The position numbers were made by a program, and so were the translations under genes. Of a stretch of 64,000 nt of DNA, positions 1 to 14,200 are shown in pieces. Position 1 is the first letter of the stretch, and every line of letters begins with the position of its first letter. Source of the DNA: Burhinus oedicnemus (lineage: Eukaryota; Chordata; Aves; Charadriiformes; Burhinidae). The stretch is from positions 2,667,784-2,731,783 of the forward strand of contig VFFE01009051.1 of the NCBI GenBank assembly GCA_008921705.1, given 5' to 3'. Below the pieces are notes generated by a model that was given only the letters and a program-made list of their open reading frames with translations, was not told where the DNA came from and did not search any database.

Positions 1-970
1 AAAAAGTTATTTTCTTAAATGCAGAAAGAAGCATGGACACATTTAATCATTTTTCTTGACTATTGAGCAATTATTTTAAATATATTTTAATAGAACAATA
101 TGTAGATGACTATCTGCGAAGAATACATTAGCAAATGAATGTGCTTATTCCACTAAAATGATAACTACCCATCTTAAGAGAAAAAAAATGCATTTAAAAT
201 AAACATAAGCCAAAATTCCACATTGAGAAAAATTTTTTCTTCAGGCTTCAATGACATACAAGAAAAGAACTATATCTCATTTTTTGACTCTGCATTCTTT
301 ACATCTGAAGGAACTAAAAAGGTAAGCTAGCACATCCATTGCAGACCAAGACTACATTTTCTTGTCCATGTGTTAGTTTCCACTTCCAACAATAAAATTA
401 AATGTACTAATGAGTTTTTAATTATTAATTTGCTTTATATTTTGGCATCTGGAAGAGAGAAAGCTGAATAGTCCTACCACATAATGCACATAAGTTCATG
501 GAGGTCAGCCTTAGAAGGAGATTGTGAAGTTTAATAGCACTGTTTTGCATTTTAGGAAGCACATTTATTGGAATGGAATGACCAAGACTTTTTTGTGGTG
601 TCTTTTATTTAGCAGGTTTGGAAAAAAACCCATAGCACTATGATGCAGAAGATGTATATTTACTACTGGCTGCCTAATAGATGGTTTGTATTATATATTT
701 TAAACATGTACTGACACGTATCAAAGTCTACTCTGCTATAAAGCTTTCTGCCATGTAAAGTTGATAAGGGATTTTCACAAGTTCTCATACATTTCAGAAT
801 CAGCCTGATTCTAAATGCAAATTTAGAAACAGTAAGAACAAAGCTCAATGATCTAAATGCTAAGAAATAAAAACAGAGGCATCAGTATGAACAAGAAACC
901 AAATACAGAAAGAAAAGGAATAAATAAAGGACCAGCCAGAAAATGTGCTTGGGGGCGGGGGGGGGGGGGG
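1..970. other. AT-rich non-coding DNA up to the assembly gap
   Basis: Unique-looking AT-rich sequence with no convincing exon, RNA gene or recognisable repeat. The last 20 bases (951-970) are almost pure G and run directly into the gap. Open frames here are short and low-complexity. Confidence 0.6.
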
Positions 971-990
971 NNNNNNNNNNNNNNNNNNNN
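971..990. other. Assembly gap of 20 N
   Basis: Twenty N characters preceded by a G run (951-970, interrupted by a single C). A homopolymeric G tract next to a short gap is typical of a sequencing dropout, so the true length and content here are unknown. Any translation across it is meaningless. Confidence 0.98.
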
Positions 991-3900
991 AAATACTTGG
1001 ATATAAAATCCATTCCAAACAACGTCAAGGTAGCAATATGCATTACTGTAATAATTACTCTGGTGGTTGGTAAGACAAGAAGTAGCAATCAACCGTTTTT
1101 GCATTGATGGAGTGTCGTACAAAGCATTGGAGATATCACTGTAATTTGGCACATGCTAGCATATTACCCAAAACTGTGGTTCTAATGTGCATCTGCTTCC
1201 ATTGAAAATAAACAAATAGAGAATGGGTACAGAAAAGGAGTGTACACTTGTCTTGCTAAAAAGTGTAAGTAAATAACGGAGTATAAAGAAACTAGCGAGG
1301 CTAAAGTAAAGGACAGTAGCTATTCCAGTTAATTGATGCATTCTTTCCTACTAGATCAAAAGCACAGCTGTGGAAAGGAGTAACTCTGAAAGTAAGAATA
1401 AAATTGCATTGGACTACACCAGATTTGAATTTGATTTCTGCTGGTATCAAATACGCAGAAGGCTGACAGCCTGGAATAGTGTTTATCAAAGTAAAGTCGA
1501 CCCTATGCCTGTCCTTTAGCTTTTTCTGTTGCTTAAGTTTTTTAAAAGATACCTTATAGACCTTACATTTTTTCACATTTATACAGATGCATATGTAACT
1601 CCCACCCACCCCTCAGAAAAATACTGATTTGAAAGAAAGTGGCATTCCGTGACAGTATGAAATGTTGTCCCATGTTATTCATGAAATGATTCATAGCTGG
1701 GAAGAAGGACTCCATATTCCCAAGGTCATGGGCCTCCATGACTAGTTCAGAAGTGTGAAGACCTTATGACCCTTAAAGTCAGTCCTGTGTCTGCAAGGGT
1801 GTCCTCATCTTTATAATCTAAAGTTGGAAACCTGCCAGGACAGGCTCGGTGAAGGATAATGAATTATATCAGAAGCATTAAAAAAAATAAAATCATCTTT
1901 CTACTCTGGCCTTCATCAGTCATTCATAACCACTGCAGCTTCTCCCAGCTTTACAGCAACACATCCCAGAAAAGCATGTCTTGATATAACATGAGATCCT
2001 GCAGATGAAATCAAAGAGCACTGGTATAGAAAGTGTCTACTGATGTGCAATCTTCCAGCTCAGAAACAATATTTCTTTCTTTCCTGACAATTACATTCAT
2101 TTACAATACAACAAATGATAGTCCTTTCTGAACACCAATTTCTGCTAAATAATGTTCCTTCATAATTTAAGCCTTGGGCTCTTTGCTGCCTAAGGCAAGC
2201 TATGAAATGAGACTTCTTAGCTCCATTTTACTAATTTGTTCCTGGTTAACATTTTAAAATAGAGAAAACATATTTGCCTCAAGCTTTCATTGAGTAGCCG
2301 TTTTTTCAACTCTCAGGTCTCTTTACATGTGTTGTTTTTTTCTGTTTTTCTTGTTTTTTTGCTTTGTTACATTTTGTTTCACCGTATCTTTAAATCATTT
2401 AATTTCCTCTTCAAATTTATATTACTCTGGTAATTATCTTGCCATCTTTTCCTATCTAATTCACTTCTCTTTTCCTGTACAGCTTGCTTTCAGTCTCTTC
2501 TCTGCTCCTGTTAGCCTTCTGTATCAATCACCTTCTCCGTTCTACACTTTTGTCAGTTCCTGTCAGGACCCTGTAGACTTAAATACACAACCCTCAGCAC
2601 ATCCCTCACCTACCATTAACCTCTCAAGCTCACGTCTCTTCCCCACATGTGCACAGCCATGTGCACATCCACACACGCACATACAAATGCACGGATTCCT
2701 TGGAAGCAGAGACACAATCACGGTTTATGTCTACAAAACAATTTACCTTCCCCCCATAGACTCTGCATCAAGTGTATCTTTCCTCCTCAAAAGTATAAAA
2801 AGAATACGTAGAGAAGAAAATCAGCGATTCTTCCTCCTTTTTCTGGAGAGGCAAAATTATTAACTCTGCTTTTCATCTTCATTTGCTGGTCGGTGTTGGA
2901 CCAGGGGCATACGTGTTAGTTACAATTAGATAATTAGGGAGAAGAGGTATAGTGTCAGACTATGCATAATTGCCTACTTATGGGGAATGAGTAAAGTGAA
3001 GCCATTTTAGGGAACACTAGGATAACATGAAGGAAACAGAAGCAGCTGCTACTTCAGGAAAAGGTTTTATATCTTACTTCCTGAGTTCATGTAATTTTGC
3101 ACTCCACTATCCCACCATTGCATGCCCCATAGGCAATTAAGTTCAGCACTTCTGTATCCAGCATAGACAGACAGCCATCCCGTGATTTGGGACTATTGCC
3201 TACAAGACCAGTAATTGCAATGCTGGAGGTGACTGCCTGTTTTTGGTCTGGAATTCCCAGTGCTGCTACCATTTTAGAAAGACTTCCATGAAAAGGCAAC
3301 ACTTGTTTGCCCACAAAAGTGGCCTCTCTTTTGTTTGTATGATTAATTTGAGGTAAATGAGTTACTGACGTATTTCTCTATGTTCAGTTTTCCAGGCTTG
3401 CAATAAGCTGAGATATGCGCCTCCAATCACCTTAGCAGTGTCATTTGTTTTGACAAAGTGTAATAGAAGTTATTTTGATGAAAGAGAGCGAACCATATTA
3501 AAACTGGACAATCTGGTCTTAGCTGTGACAGGTTTCAGCATGCCATGCAGAATAAAAATAATTGGAAGTAGAAACAAATCTATTTTTCCCTTCCAGACTT
3601 TGGAGATGTCCGATTGATCTTCTAGCTTAAAAAAAATACATAGAAGAAAAGTAAACTGTCAATTTTAGTGTCATCTATCTCTGTCAATTGTAAACATACT
3701 TGCCATGCATTGCTACAAACAGCTGTGCAAGATCAATCACTTCATCCAGGACTCCTAGGCCAATTAAGGAATCTTGTGGATGGATGAAGGTTTTTCCTTT
3801 TTTTCTTACAGTAGAATGTAGTGCAATTATATCAGGTGTTCAAAAAATTGGGTGTATGTGTATGTTTTAGGAGACTAAATAGAAATAGTATATTTCTACG

Positions 3901-6900
3901 GCCCTTCTTCAGTACAAAATACTTGTTTCTCTGTGTCTCTTTAGCAGTAATTTAATCTGTACTCAAAAATAAATTTTCAGCTAATAGTTCCCTAACAGCA
4001 GGTCACCCACACTACAGAAAAGTTTTGCAGAATATAAGAAAAAAAAAAAAAAAGTTTCTGATTTTATGTGAGAACAAAAGAACACGTCAATTTGTATTCT
4101 AATTAAAATCATGTGCCGCCTGCTTCCAAGATACAGAATTTCAGTCTGTTTCCTAACCCACATTTGTAAAGGCGACTTGGGAATTCAGTTGCCTGAATTT
4201 TAGATCTTTGAACTCAAAGGGCCTGACTTGCAGAGACTGCTCTGAAGCTTTCCACTGAAAAGCAATTTCATAGCAATAGAAACAAAGAAAATTCTCAGGC
4301 TTGTGTAGATCAACTGTTTGATGCAGTTGGTAGAATTTCTGAAAGAGGAATATGTTCAGCAGATACTTCTGTTCTACAGCTGGAATAGCAGAAGAGCAAA
4401 TATCCATCATGGTGATGCTGAGGAAAAGGAAAGGAGTATATACTTGCTGCTAAAAGAAAATATTTTCAAACCAACAGCTTGAAAAACTTTAGCCAAGAGT
4501 CTTAAATGAAGTAGCTTAGGAGGCTGATAAATCACTAATGATATTTTTAAACAAATTTTGGAAAATCAAAAACATTCTGAAGACAGCCTTGTCCTACCAA
4601 CACCACCCCAATATTATCAACTTACAAAAGAGGTCACCCTAGGCAACTCCACACAGATCAGCCTGACGACTATCCCCTATAAATCAGTGGAACTGCTTGT
4701 ATATAATAAAATACTAGAAGCTAAAGTAATTTTGAGTTAATTAACCAGATGACTGGATGGAATGTAGCTGAGGTGTATAAAACAGAGAGGAAAAGAGAAG
4801 GTGAAGAGAGATCAACTACTGACTCTATCTTTCGGGTTAAGAACTAGAGGCATGAAACGGAACCAGCAAGAAGAAAATTCACACACACACAAAAAAAAAA
4901 TTAAGTGGTTCTTTACAAAATTTATAGTTAAGTAAGATAACTTCTTAACACAGGAATTTTGTGGGTGGTAAGTTTATATAGGTCCAAAAAAGCACTAAGC
5001 AAATTCAGGGAAGAAAAAGCCAGGAAACTCAGATATAGAAATGGTATCTTTAGCTCTCTAAGCTCCAAATTGCTGAAAATATGCAGAGTATTCCAGAAAG
5101 ATATTGCTATTTGCCTTCTTATACTCATTCCTATGCATAAGGTATTTGATTTTGGCCCAGACACAGGTTAATGAGCTAGAGAGATCTTTGATACAGTCTT
5201 TCTCATCATTCTCTAGCAATCAGAATCACCTAGTGAAATGGTTGTAATCTAACAAGAGCCGGAAAAATACAGATGACACCTAATACTTCAAAAATTACAG
5301 AGTGAACAGAAGGCAGAGTATTCAGAGGTTTCCATAAAGGTTTAGCACAGGTGAAAAAAGGAAAATGCCTCTGGTCATGTGTAAAAAGACAAAAAAAAAA
5401 AGAAACAGAGAAAGACTACCTTAACATACAGTCTTAGAAAGACCACTATGTTAAAGAGTACATTTTTCTCCTCCACACTCTCATAAGGCTGTAAAAATAT
5501 TAGAAAAGGTTTGACGGAAGGTCACCTAGCTATTCCCAGAGCTAGGAAACAGGGCTTATGATACAATGCTTTCAGAACCTCTGATTATTCAATGTACTGA
5601 AAACAAGCTAATAGATGGCAGAGGACACACACATACAGAGATAAAGACATCTGATTTTTAAGGTGTTTATGAAGACAAAACAAGCATTTGAAATTAGACA
5701 AGGGATAAAAGACATTTTCGCAGCTAAGAGGGGAACCAGACCAGACCAAGCCTACAAGGAAATTCACAACCTGCTCACATATTTTTGGGGCCTAGCAGTC
5801 AGCCCTAGCATCCCCATCATTCTCCGTCCAGTCCTTGATGCCTCCTGCTCCCTGCACCACTATGGGCCTGTAACCCCCAGCTGCTGGGGATTAATTGTAT
5901 TTGCTTCTGTTTATGACTTCTTTGGCTTGCCCTTCTCACAGCTAACCTGGCTAGGAGCTTTTTGAGCACTGGCTATCATTTGGAGTTGCTAAAAAAATAT
6001 GTCTATATATTAAAAAAATATTTATATCTACCCCAAAGATTGGGGTGGCTGTGGCCTTGGAATTTGTGAACTGTCCTACCGTTCATCCTTTCCAGCCCTG
6101 GACTTTAAGAAGATGAAGGTTGCCAGACTGTCTCTCATATGCCTATCACACTTGTGACTTCCTATTAAAGACAACAATTATTCTCAGTTTTCTGCATAAC
6201 AGTTTAACACTGTCGTCTTCTCAGGTGAAGCTTTTATATATGGATGCTAGATTTTACCTAGGTGGAATGGAGGACTTGCTCTGCCTGAAGAATGATAAAC
6301 TGGTCAAAGCTGGAAGCAGGTTTTTGAAAAGGATGAACTACTACAGTGAGGTCTTTTCAATTATTGTGTCTGGTCTTCTCACATGCTTACAGTTTCTTTG
6401 GCTATACTTGATTGTGCAAAAAGAAATTCCAGTCTCCTACGTTGAGGTAATATTCCTTATGCATATGCCAAATACATGGAGGGTAGTGGTCTAGGAACCC
6501 TATACTCTGATTTCCACAGAAGGAAAACATGGACATGTGAACCTGGCACATCACTGACAGATCCCGTTACTTGGACAATCAGAGGATTTTGCTTAATCCA
6601 TGTATAACCACTAACTACGAGATCTGGTGTCAGGACGAAATTTCTCCAAAAAAGTGTGTTCAAAGTGAAACATAACTTGGAAGTTTAGCATTTCCTCTGC
6701 AAGCTTTACTTCCTTGCTGAAATCATCTATATGTATATCTCACTTAAACAATTTCCTGCAAAGACAGATGGCTTGATGACACCAAAATCTTTGTGGTCTC
6801 TGCTTTCTCAGCTTCGTGTCCTAAGGAACGAAGTGCTTTAGTCTAATTAAGATCTCTGGGCTTCATGCAGTGCAAACCATAAAGGCCTGTGATATAAAAG
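991..6900. other. AT-rich gene-free stretch
   Basis: No exon with good splice sites and protein-like composition was found. The stretch includes a T/C-rich segment around 2320-2560, a CA-rich patch near 2650-2690 and a 15-base A run at 4039-4053. A slightly GC-richer patch lies at about 5780-5960 but has no recognisable coding content. It could be intergenic or intronic. Confidence 0.5.
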
Positions 6901-6950
6901 AGGCTGGATTAGATGAAATAATCCCTCCTGACCTTAAACTCTATGAAATT
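6901..6950 (+). repeat. Ancient CR1 3'-tail fragment
   Basis: The segment beginning AGGCTGGATTAGATGA and continuing into a CTCCTGACCTTAAACTCTATGAA-like stretch follows the order of the CR1 3' end: a GGCTGGA(T/C)TAGATGA block, a CCCT-CC block, then a CTATGA terminal repeat. It is short and diverged, so it would be an old, heavily 5'-truncated copy. Recognition is from the motif order only. Confidence 0.55.
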
Positions 6951-9900
6951 ATAAAAGTTTTACAAACTCCAGTTAACAGGGGTGTATATCAATAGTCTAT
7001 GTTCTGAGACATGGCTCCCTGATTTCATCTTAGTTCTGCAATGCCAGCTTTACAGAGTTTGAACTGTGGTAGCTTGCCTTTGATACTCTGGCCTTGTTTT
7101 AAATAGCTCCAGAGAAAATTTGTAAAAGACTATAGATAGAGTGACACTGAAACAGCTCAGATTCAATAAAATACTAAAAAAAAAAATTACCTAATTCTTT
7201 ATTCTTTTAGAGGCTTGATCTTAGCAGAGTGTTTAGATTTGGAAGCTTTATATAATAGCTTCAGGCCATGTGGGTAGCTGGGGATTTTTTTTTTAGCTTT
7301 TCTTACAGCTCCTACTATGACAAATTAGAAAGCTGGAAGTAGGTGTTATCTGCTTAATTCAGAAACATTCATAGAAATGCAAAGTATTAGGTAGCATTTA
7401 CAGAGACACATAGTGAAGCCTTTGGAGCTGAACGCCTTTTAAATGCATGTCACATGAATATTCAGTCAGATATGTAAATTTAGGGTGTTACTTTTAGTAG
7501 ATTGATCTATTATTTGAGATCAAGGCACAGATCACAAGAAAGGCATATCAAAATATCAGACCTTTTATATTATCCTTGTACAGAATATAGTGCAGGTAGT
7601 CATGTTTGTTTTCTATTCCTCTTGGCAGTTTGCTTGCTTTCTATAGGAAAAGTAAAATTTAAATTTCTCTTAGTTTTGTCACTTCCTATGCTTTGATAAA
7701 GTGCTTCATCACCGAGGCTTTACAAATAATCCTTTGCGCTTCAAAAGCAGTTTTTGATACTGTAATACCAAACCTCTGCAGTATCCAGAATCTAAGAATT
7801 ACAGTTATATATTGCAAAGAATTGCAGCTAAAAGATTTGGGAAGTCAAACAGATTCAGTGTAACTCTACATTTCTCAAGTACCTAAGTAGCTCTGTAATA
7901 TATTGAGGCCAGTGAGAGAATGGGAAGAATTGCTACCCTATATCAGGTACCATTTCAAAGCGGGTGATTTAGGTGTATTTTCAGAACAAAATTTTGAATG
8001 TAACATCTAAAACTCTTTTGGAGAAAAAAAACGTACAGGGGGAGGGCTTTAACAAAGATCAAAGAGAAAGTAATTGCTGACCACTAAAAGCATGTTTGGT
8101 TAGCTGAGAGGAGGCTGATGTAAAGTTCTGAAAATCTCCTGCTATACTTTTCAGACTATTGATAAATCTGATGAGTAGATTTAACTTGCCAGGTATCCTG
8201 AACTTGAGTTGAAATTTCTCCTCTTCCAAAAAGACCTAGGACTCTTTACCTCCCCTTTCTCACTCTTCTTGCCTTCTTCCCCGCCTCTGGCCCCTACTCC
8301 CCCTCCAAAAGGTTGTAACACAACAGTCCTACGTGCTGGGGAGTTTTACCTGTCTGGGTGAGGATACACTTCTCTCCAGATTTCCTACAAAGTAGTTCTT
8401 TTCAGGTGGATTCTCCGGGAATAGCTGACAGGCAAGTTGCTCACAATCATCCCTTCAAAATTATCAGTGGGCAGGAGAACAAATTGTTTAGCCTCTGTAC
8501 AATCCCATTCGACAATAGGGGATAAAATAACAGAACTTTTTTTTTTTTCCCCCAGAAAAAGAAAAGCTCAGCTCATTTTTTTTCATTCTTTAGCATTCTC
8601 TGTTCTGCTGTTACTGCAAGGGATTAAAAATCCCTGTAGCACTCCTTTTTTTCTCAGCTATATCACTTGGCACAATAAAAGACATCAGTTCTCCCTACAA
8701 GCTCTGCCTTATCTATGCTTAAACCAGCACAGCTACAATGCTACTGTTAAAAGTTTAAAATGCAATGTAGGACAGACAGGTTTCTCCAGATCACAATTTG
8801 GATGTTGACAAGAGAGCAGAGAATAGGATTGCAATGACCTGAGCTTCCCAAGTTTAAGAGAAGGGTACCTGACTCACTGATTATTTGGCTTGACTACAGA
8901 AATGATTTGTAGGTCCCAGTGGTAGTGATAAAGTTAATCTTCTGCATCCCAAGTCAGTCAAGGCCCTAAATAAGCTCAACACAAAACCACACAAGCTAAG
9001 TAAACTCTACTTTTAGATCCATGAAGTTCCCAAAACCCTAGCTGTGACTAAGATGAGTATTATATACATGCCCTGTGCTTTAGAGTCTCTGGTGCTTTCT
9101 CTACAGGATTTTGTGCAAATGAGTGGTGTTGCTGGAATGGTTTGTTTCAATTAGGAAACCCTCTTTAATTCCTTTCCATGTTAAGAGGCTGGTATTCCAA
9201 AAGAACAAACTACAGAAGAGATGTGATTTGCAACCGCATTTATCAGTTAGTCAGGCAACAAGCTCATCAATGATAATAAGCAAACAGGAACTAAAGATCA
9301 GAGCAAAAAACATGAGAAGTGAGGAGACAAGTAACTTCTCGAAGAGCAGTAGAAGAACTGCAGGGAAGGTTCTAATTAGTTAGCGGACTGCAGTAAGTCC
9401 TAAGAAAACTGAGGAACGGGAAAGACAGTTCTAAAGTACACATATTTGCAGGGTATAGGAGCACCCTTAAAGGATAAAAACTACCACAGAGGCGTTTCTT
9501 ACGAGTACTGTACACAATTCTATTTTCTAATAAAATTATAAAATATCTTTGAAATATTAATATGCTCTACTAATTAAAATCCTTAAAGTTGACTGACATT
9601 ACAACGACTTTAAAAATTTAATGGATAATAACATGGAAAGCAGAAATCACTGAAATGGTATTAGTCATGTTCTGTCTTTCCTTCAGTTCCACCTTCTATA
9701 TATAACCATGGCACAACTTTAATGAAAAATGCATGGTTTTATCAGACAAGCTCGTTAAAGCTAATTTGAGATTATATCTAATCTAAACGAAAAATATCTG
9801 TGGAAAAAATGACAGATTTGCTTCAGTCTCTGCATCTTTTGGCCACTGCTGAGACTTTTTTCCCCGTATGGGGAAGCAAAGGAAAAGAAAAACTAAAAAC

Positions 9901-11154
9901 AAAACCCCAAAGATTCTGAATGCAAGTACATTAAGCCTTTGGAAATTATTTGAAAGCACTCTTTAGAAAACCTGTAGTGAATATCCTAAGCATCTGAGGA
10001 CAGCAAGCAACGGAGACAGCGTGTCTGTTGCTTCTAAAGTGACCTATCTGACTTTAGTAAAAAGCCTTTAAAAGAAGCAGACTGGTATTACAAAACATGC
10101 ATTTGAGTTGCCATAATGAAAAACATAAACACCTAAAGCTAGTGGTGACAATATTGCCTCGGAAGAACAGTTCAGCATTTAGCAAGGTTAGCATTCTAAT
10201 TTTATAAGGAAATTTCCAGTTATGGAAGAAGAAGAGAAAGTAGGAGCCATGTATTCTGCCAAAAGATATGCAAATTGTGCAACATCTGTAATGAGGAAGA
10301 AGGCAAAAGCTACACTGAACTGAACGTTATGCTGATCGTTCAGATTTGCTTTCAAAGTCATCTCGCTGGGCAAATTCCATGTTCAAATTATTCAGGACAA
10401 AGACTGTCCTTGAAATCAGCAGAAGGTGTAGGTAAAAGGACTTACATCCTACAGTGGGAAGGTCCTCCTTTATGAGACAGGGAATACCAGGGAGTGTGAA
10501 ATTCAGCAGGAGCTGGAAGCAGAAAGAATTTTTTTTGGACAATTTAAATATAACTTTCTGAACTACCTACAATCCCTCCAGCTGAAGGCTTGAAATCTAC
10601 AATGCAATAACAACACAATCAAGATGTATTGACTTCTTTTGAATTATACTGTAAAGGCAACCAGGAAGAACCAAAGTTACCTTTGCCAACAGCTTTATCA
10701 GAAGCTGGGCGAGATGAACATTGCTATTGAAAATACAGGGTTTTTTTCTGGTTGAACTCCTCTGGAAAGCCAGAAACCTTGAGTCTGCTCTAATTCTGGT
10801 TCCAGTTCCCCAGCTGCACTTACTATTAGAAGTTCATTGTGGATTATCATCAATTCAAATACGGGATTGGCATTCTTAGAATCAATATACTTACTCTAAA
10901 TCAAGGGGAATTAGGTCCAGATAAAATTTGAAGAGGTCCAAGCATATTTTTAAGGGCTATTACTGCTGTTTTACCTCCTAAGCACTCTGAGGTTCCCAGT
11001 ATACAAATAACACTGCTGATTAAAATTATTTTTTTCTTATGGGAAAAATTTAAAATCTTATTTGGAAATATAATCTGAAGTGAGCCAATTTCAGAGCACT
11101 ATAAAAATGATATCAAATTCTCAGAACACTCTTACCAGGTCAACAGCTATCCAA
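6951..11154. other. AT-rich gene-free stretch
   Basis: Unique-looking non-coding DNA with runs of A or T (for example around 7180, 7285 and 8540). I see no recognisable repeat family, exon or RNA gene. Frames such as 8437-8808 and 9123-9383 are open only by chance and resemble no known protein. Confidence 0.5.
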
Positions 11155-11260
11155 TTTCCCTGATTTTACAGATGGAGAAATTGTGCTATTGAGGAGCTGC
11201 AGGACTTGCTTGAAATAGTGGATAAAGATTGGCAGAGACAGGATTAGAAAGAGCCTCCTG
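11155..11260 (+). repeat. MIR-like SINE fragment
   Basis: The order of motifs matches a MIR/CORE-SINE: a TTTTACAGATGGAGAAA block (11,164-11,180), a block resembling the GAGG-GGACTTGCTT part, then TGGCAGAGACAGGATTAGAA (from 11,230). The first and third blocks align with the conserved MIR core ('ATTTTACAGATGAGGAAACTG' and 'GGCAGAGC.GGGATT' types). Divergence is high, as expected for a pre-avian element. Confidence 0.5.
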
Positions 11261-14200
11261 CTCTCAGAGGTAAGGCCTGCTCATTCTCCCACACTGGATA
11301 ACTCCCACTCAGTGAAGCAAAACCGCCTTGCTTTGGGTTAGAATATAGGAACTGGTGTGAGATAACAATTAGTAAGCGCACAACTAAAACTTTCAAAGGA
11401 GAATGGACACTTTAGATCATATGAAGAAAATACACCTTAAAGATACTGGGAAGTATGAAATTCAATATTCATATGAATAGCAATCCTCAGCAAAAGGGAG
11501 TTACTTGTAGCAATCATCTGAAGAATGATGATTCAAAGAAAATCTTTTTTTCTATGTACAGAGACAGGTTTGAACTTGTGCACAGACCACTGGCTTTCTC
11601 AGCCTTCCCAGAGCCCACATATCATAAAGCCTCATCTTATCCTTCAGCTACTGCAGTTTCCACTAATGTGGCATGGAGTAGAGTCATGAACACAAGTTTT
11701 TCAATAAAAGGCAATATAGAGCTGTATGGCTGTGTGGGGATTCTAGGGAGGCTAAACCTGGGGAAAGCTTCATCACTACTGTTGCTTGGGCACAAAGGGA
11801 TGTGCATTAAAACAGCCCTTAAAGTACACTTTGTGGTACCCTAGATCTACCCAAGAGCATGGTACAGAATTTACTGTCTTCTTTCACTCCTTGTCCAGCT
11901 GAAGGGTGACTGTGTCTTAACTAAATTCTGCAGCTTTCAGATACAGCCTCACAGGCTGTCCTGGGCTTCCAGTATTCACGTTACTGGTTCACAAAAACCT
12001 AGATTACTAGTATACTCCTAGAGACAAGTAGAAGCAACATTGTGACTGCCATTGGCCTAACATTGTGACTCTAGCTTCAAAGAGCCATGGAAAAGAGCTA
12101 CTGGTTACCTACGTAGAAACGTGGGCTTCAATGCTTTATTTGGTTTTATTTTTTCCAGTGTATTGCAGCGGATGGTTGGCAGACAGGATTTCTGTGCTGC
12201 TTCTCAGAGACCAGCATCCAAAACAAGCGATTTCATAGCTACAAAGAGTTTGATGATAGCTAAAAAGGAACTAGAGAAGATCCTGTGAGTATTAAAGCAG
12301 CCCTGAAACAATGAAATGCTGTGAAGTCGTTTGCACAAAGAAGAATTCAAATATAGTTAAGATTTTGTGTACGCTATGTCAACAAGGAATTGAGCAACAT
12401 ATTACTGTCTTCATTTGTCTGAACTTGGATGGGGGGGAAGTTTCAAGAAGAAACATATTACTGTCTTCATTTGTACATGGAAGAAATCATTGTAGTGTGG
12501 TAAAAAGGAAAAATATCAGTTGCTATTCTTTCCTGGTAAATTAGATTTGGATAAGGTACAAGAGGCGCACCAGCTAGAGTAAAATAATGAAAATATTGAA
12601 ATTAATGTTCTAAGCATGCATATAGGTGGAAAACACAAGAGAATGCATGAGCTAAAAAAATAAACTGCTACTGTAATGTATTAACTGAGCAGCACTTGAG
12701 CAGACTTATTCTCTTATCCTTTCAGGAGAGTGCTTTTTCTTCTGCCTTAACCTTTCTATACACAGATGGAGCCCTATTGAATTCAGGCTGGTCCTCATAG
12801 GCACATCAATTTGTCTACACATCCCAAGTAGCAAAGTTGATGCTTTGGTGTACAGTACACAGTAGTATATTACCTCTTGAGTAGAAAATGTGGCTCAGAC
12901 TTCAGCAATGTCACTAATGTGTTGGTCACTACATCAATCTTGATCACGTGTCACATCTCAGAACTCCATTAGCATCCTTACCTCCAATCAGTTATACTTT
13001 TGCAATGTCTTACGTGTATAAGAACTTGTTACTACGTGTTTTTTGGAATAAGGTTAATCTCAAGAATAATTGTCTCAACTACCATTGCAGGCATAGTAAA
13101 TACAAGCAGATAATTAATAAAAGCATTACTATCAATAAATATGGAATAAGCCACAATTTTTCAATAAAAGGGTTCCCCTTTTTTCTTCTGAATCATCTGC
13201 TTTATAAATTCTTCCATTCATAAAACTAAGCAATTAAATACCATAGGCAAAGCTATTTAAATGTAAGTGTATAATAAAAATAATGATTTTCAGCTTTCAT
13301 GAATCTAATGTCTATGCCTAAAAATAACAAAGCCATCCTATTCTTTCGCTGCAGAAAAGTTCACTTCCCTGTAACACTGTGGAAGGGCAGGGGGGAACAG
13401 GAAAGAGAGGAAGATAAGGGCTATTTTGGTTTTTTTATTTCATGATCAATGGAGTTTTCAGGGTAGGGGAAAAGAGGAGGAATTCGGAATATTTTGTAAT
13501 CACAACTCTTTACATTTACATATTTTATATAATATATGCATGACATAGTTATAGTAACAGAATTTACATTTTATATCAAGTATATGTATAAATATTTTCA
13601 TATATATATCTCCCCAAAAAATCATTAAGAATTTGTTTTATGACCCATAAAGGGCATCTGCCAACAGCAAAATGATTCTCAGGACTCTGAGATTCTAGAT
13701 TTTAAAAATGTTATTAACTAAGCAGCTCAGTGGCTAATTCTTTTTACTTCAGTGATATGAGACATGGAGAATGACACAAAATGTGTCTGACAGAAACAGT
13801 TTCTCTACAGAAATTAGGAATTTTATAGACCATGCCATGCATGACCATGACATTGATGAAAGGAAGCTCTTTGTACTGATGAACCCAGTATAGAGCATTG
13901 GAAAAGTTTAATGGCCATTTCACCTTATGCAGCTATCAAACATTATACATGTAATTTTTATTATGACCAGTAAAACCTATTTCCAGTCCATTGGAGATGG
14001 GCTCTATTTAATGGTCAGTTTCCTAATGTCATCATCTTTGCTGCTACTGTGTAAAACGTAATGATAATTCCATTGCAGAGCACAGCATTGCTGCATGTAG
14101 ATCAGATTATCTGGGTCAATTTAAATGTTATTACTGGGTCGATTAAAATGGCCTAAGGCACCATTGATTTAAAATAAATCTCCATATTGTTTTATTATAC

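Noticed and set aside
2327..2863. 178-codon open frame on the plus strand
   Set aside because: It starts in a T-rich run giving a poly-Phe/Leu/Cys peptide, has low-complexity composition and no recognisable domain, and shows no supporting splice or promoter signals.
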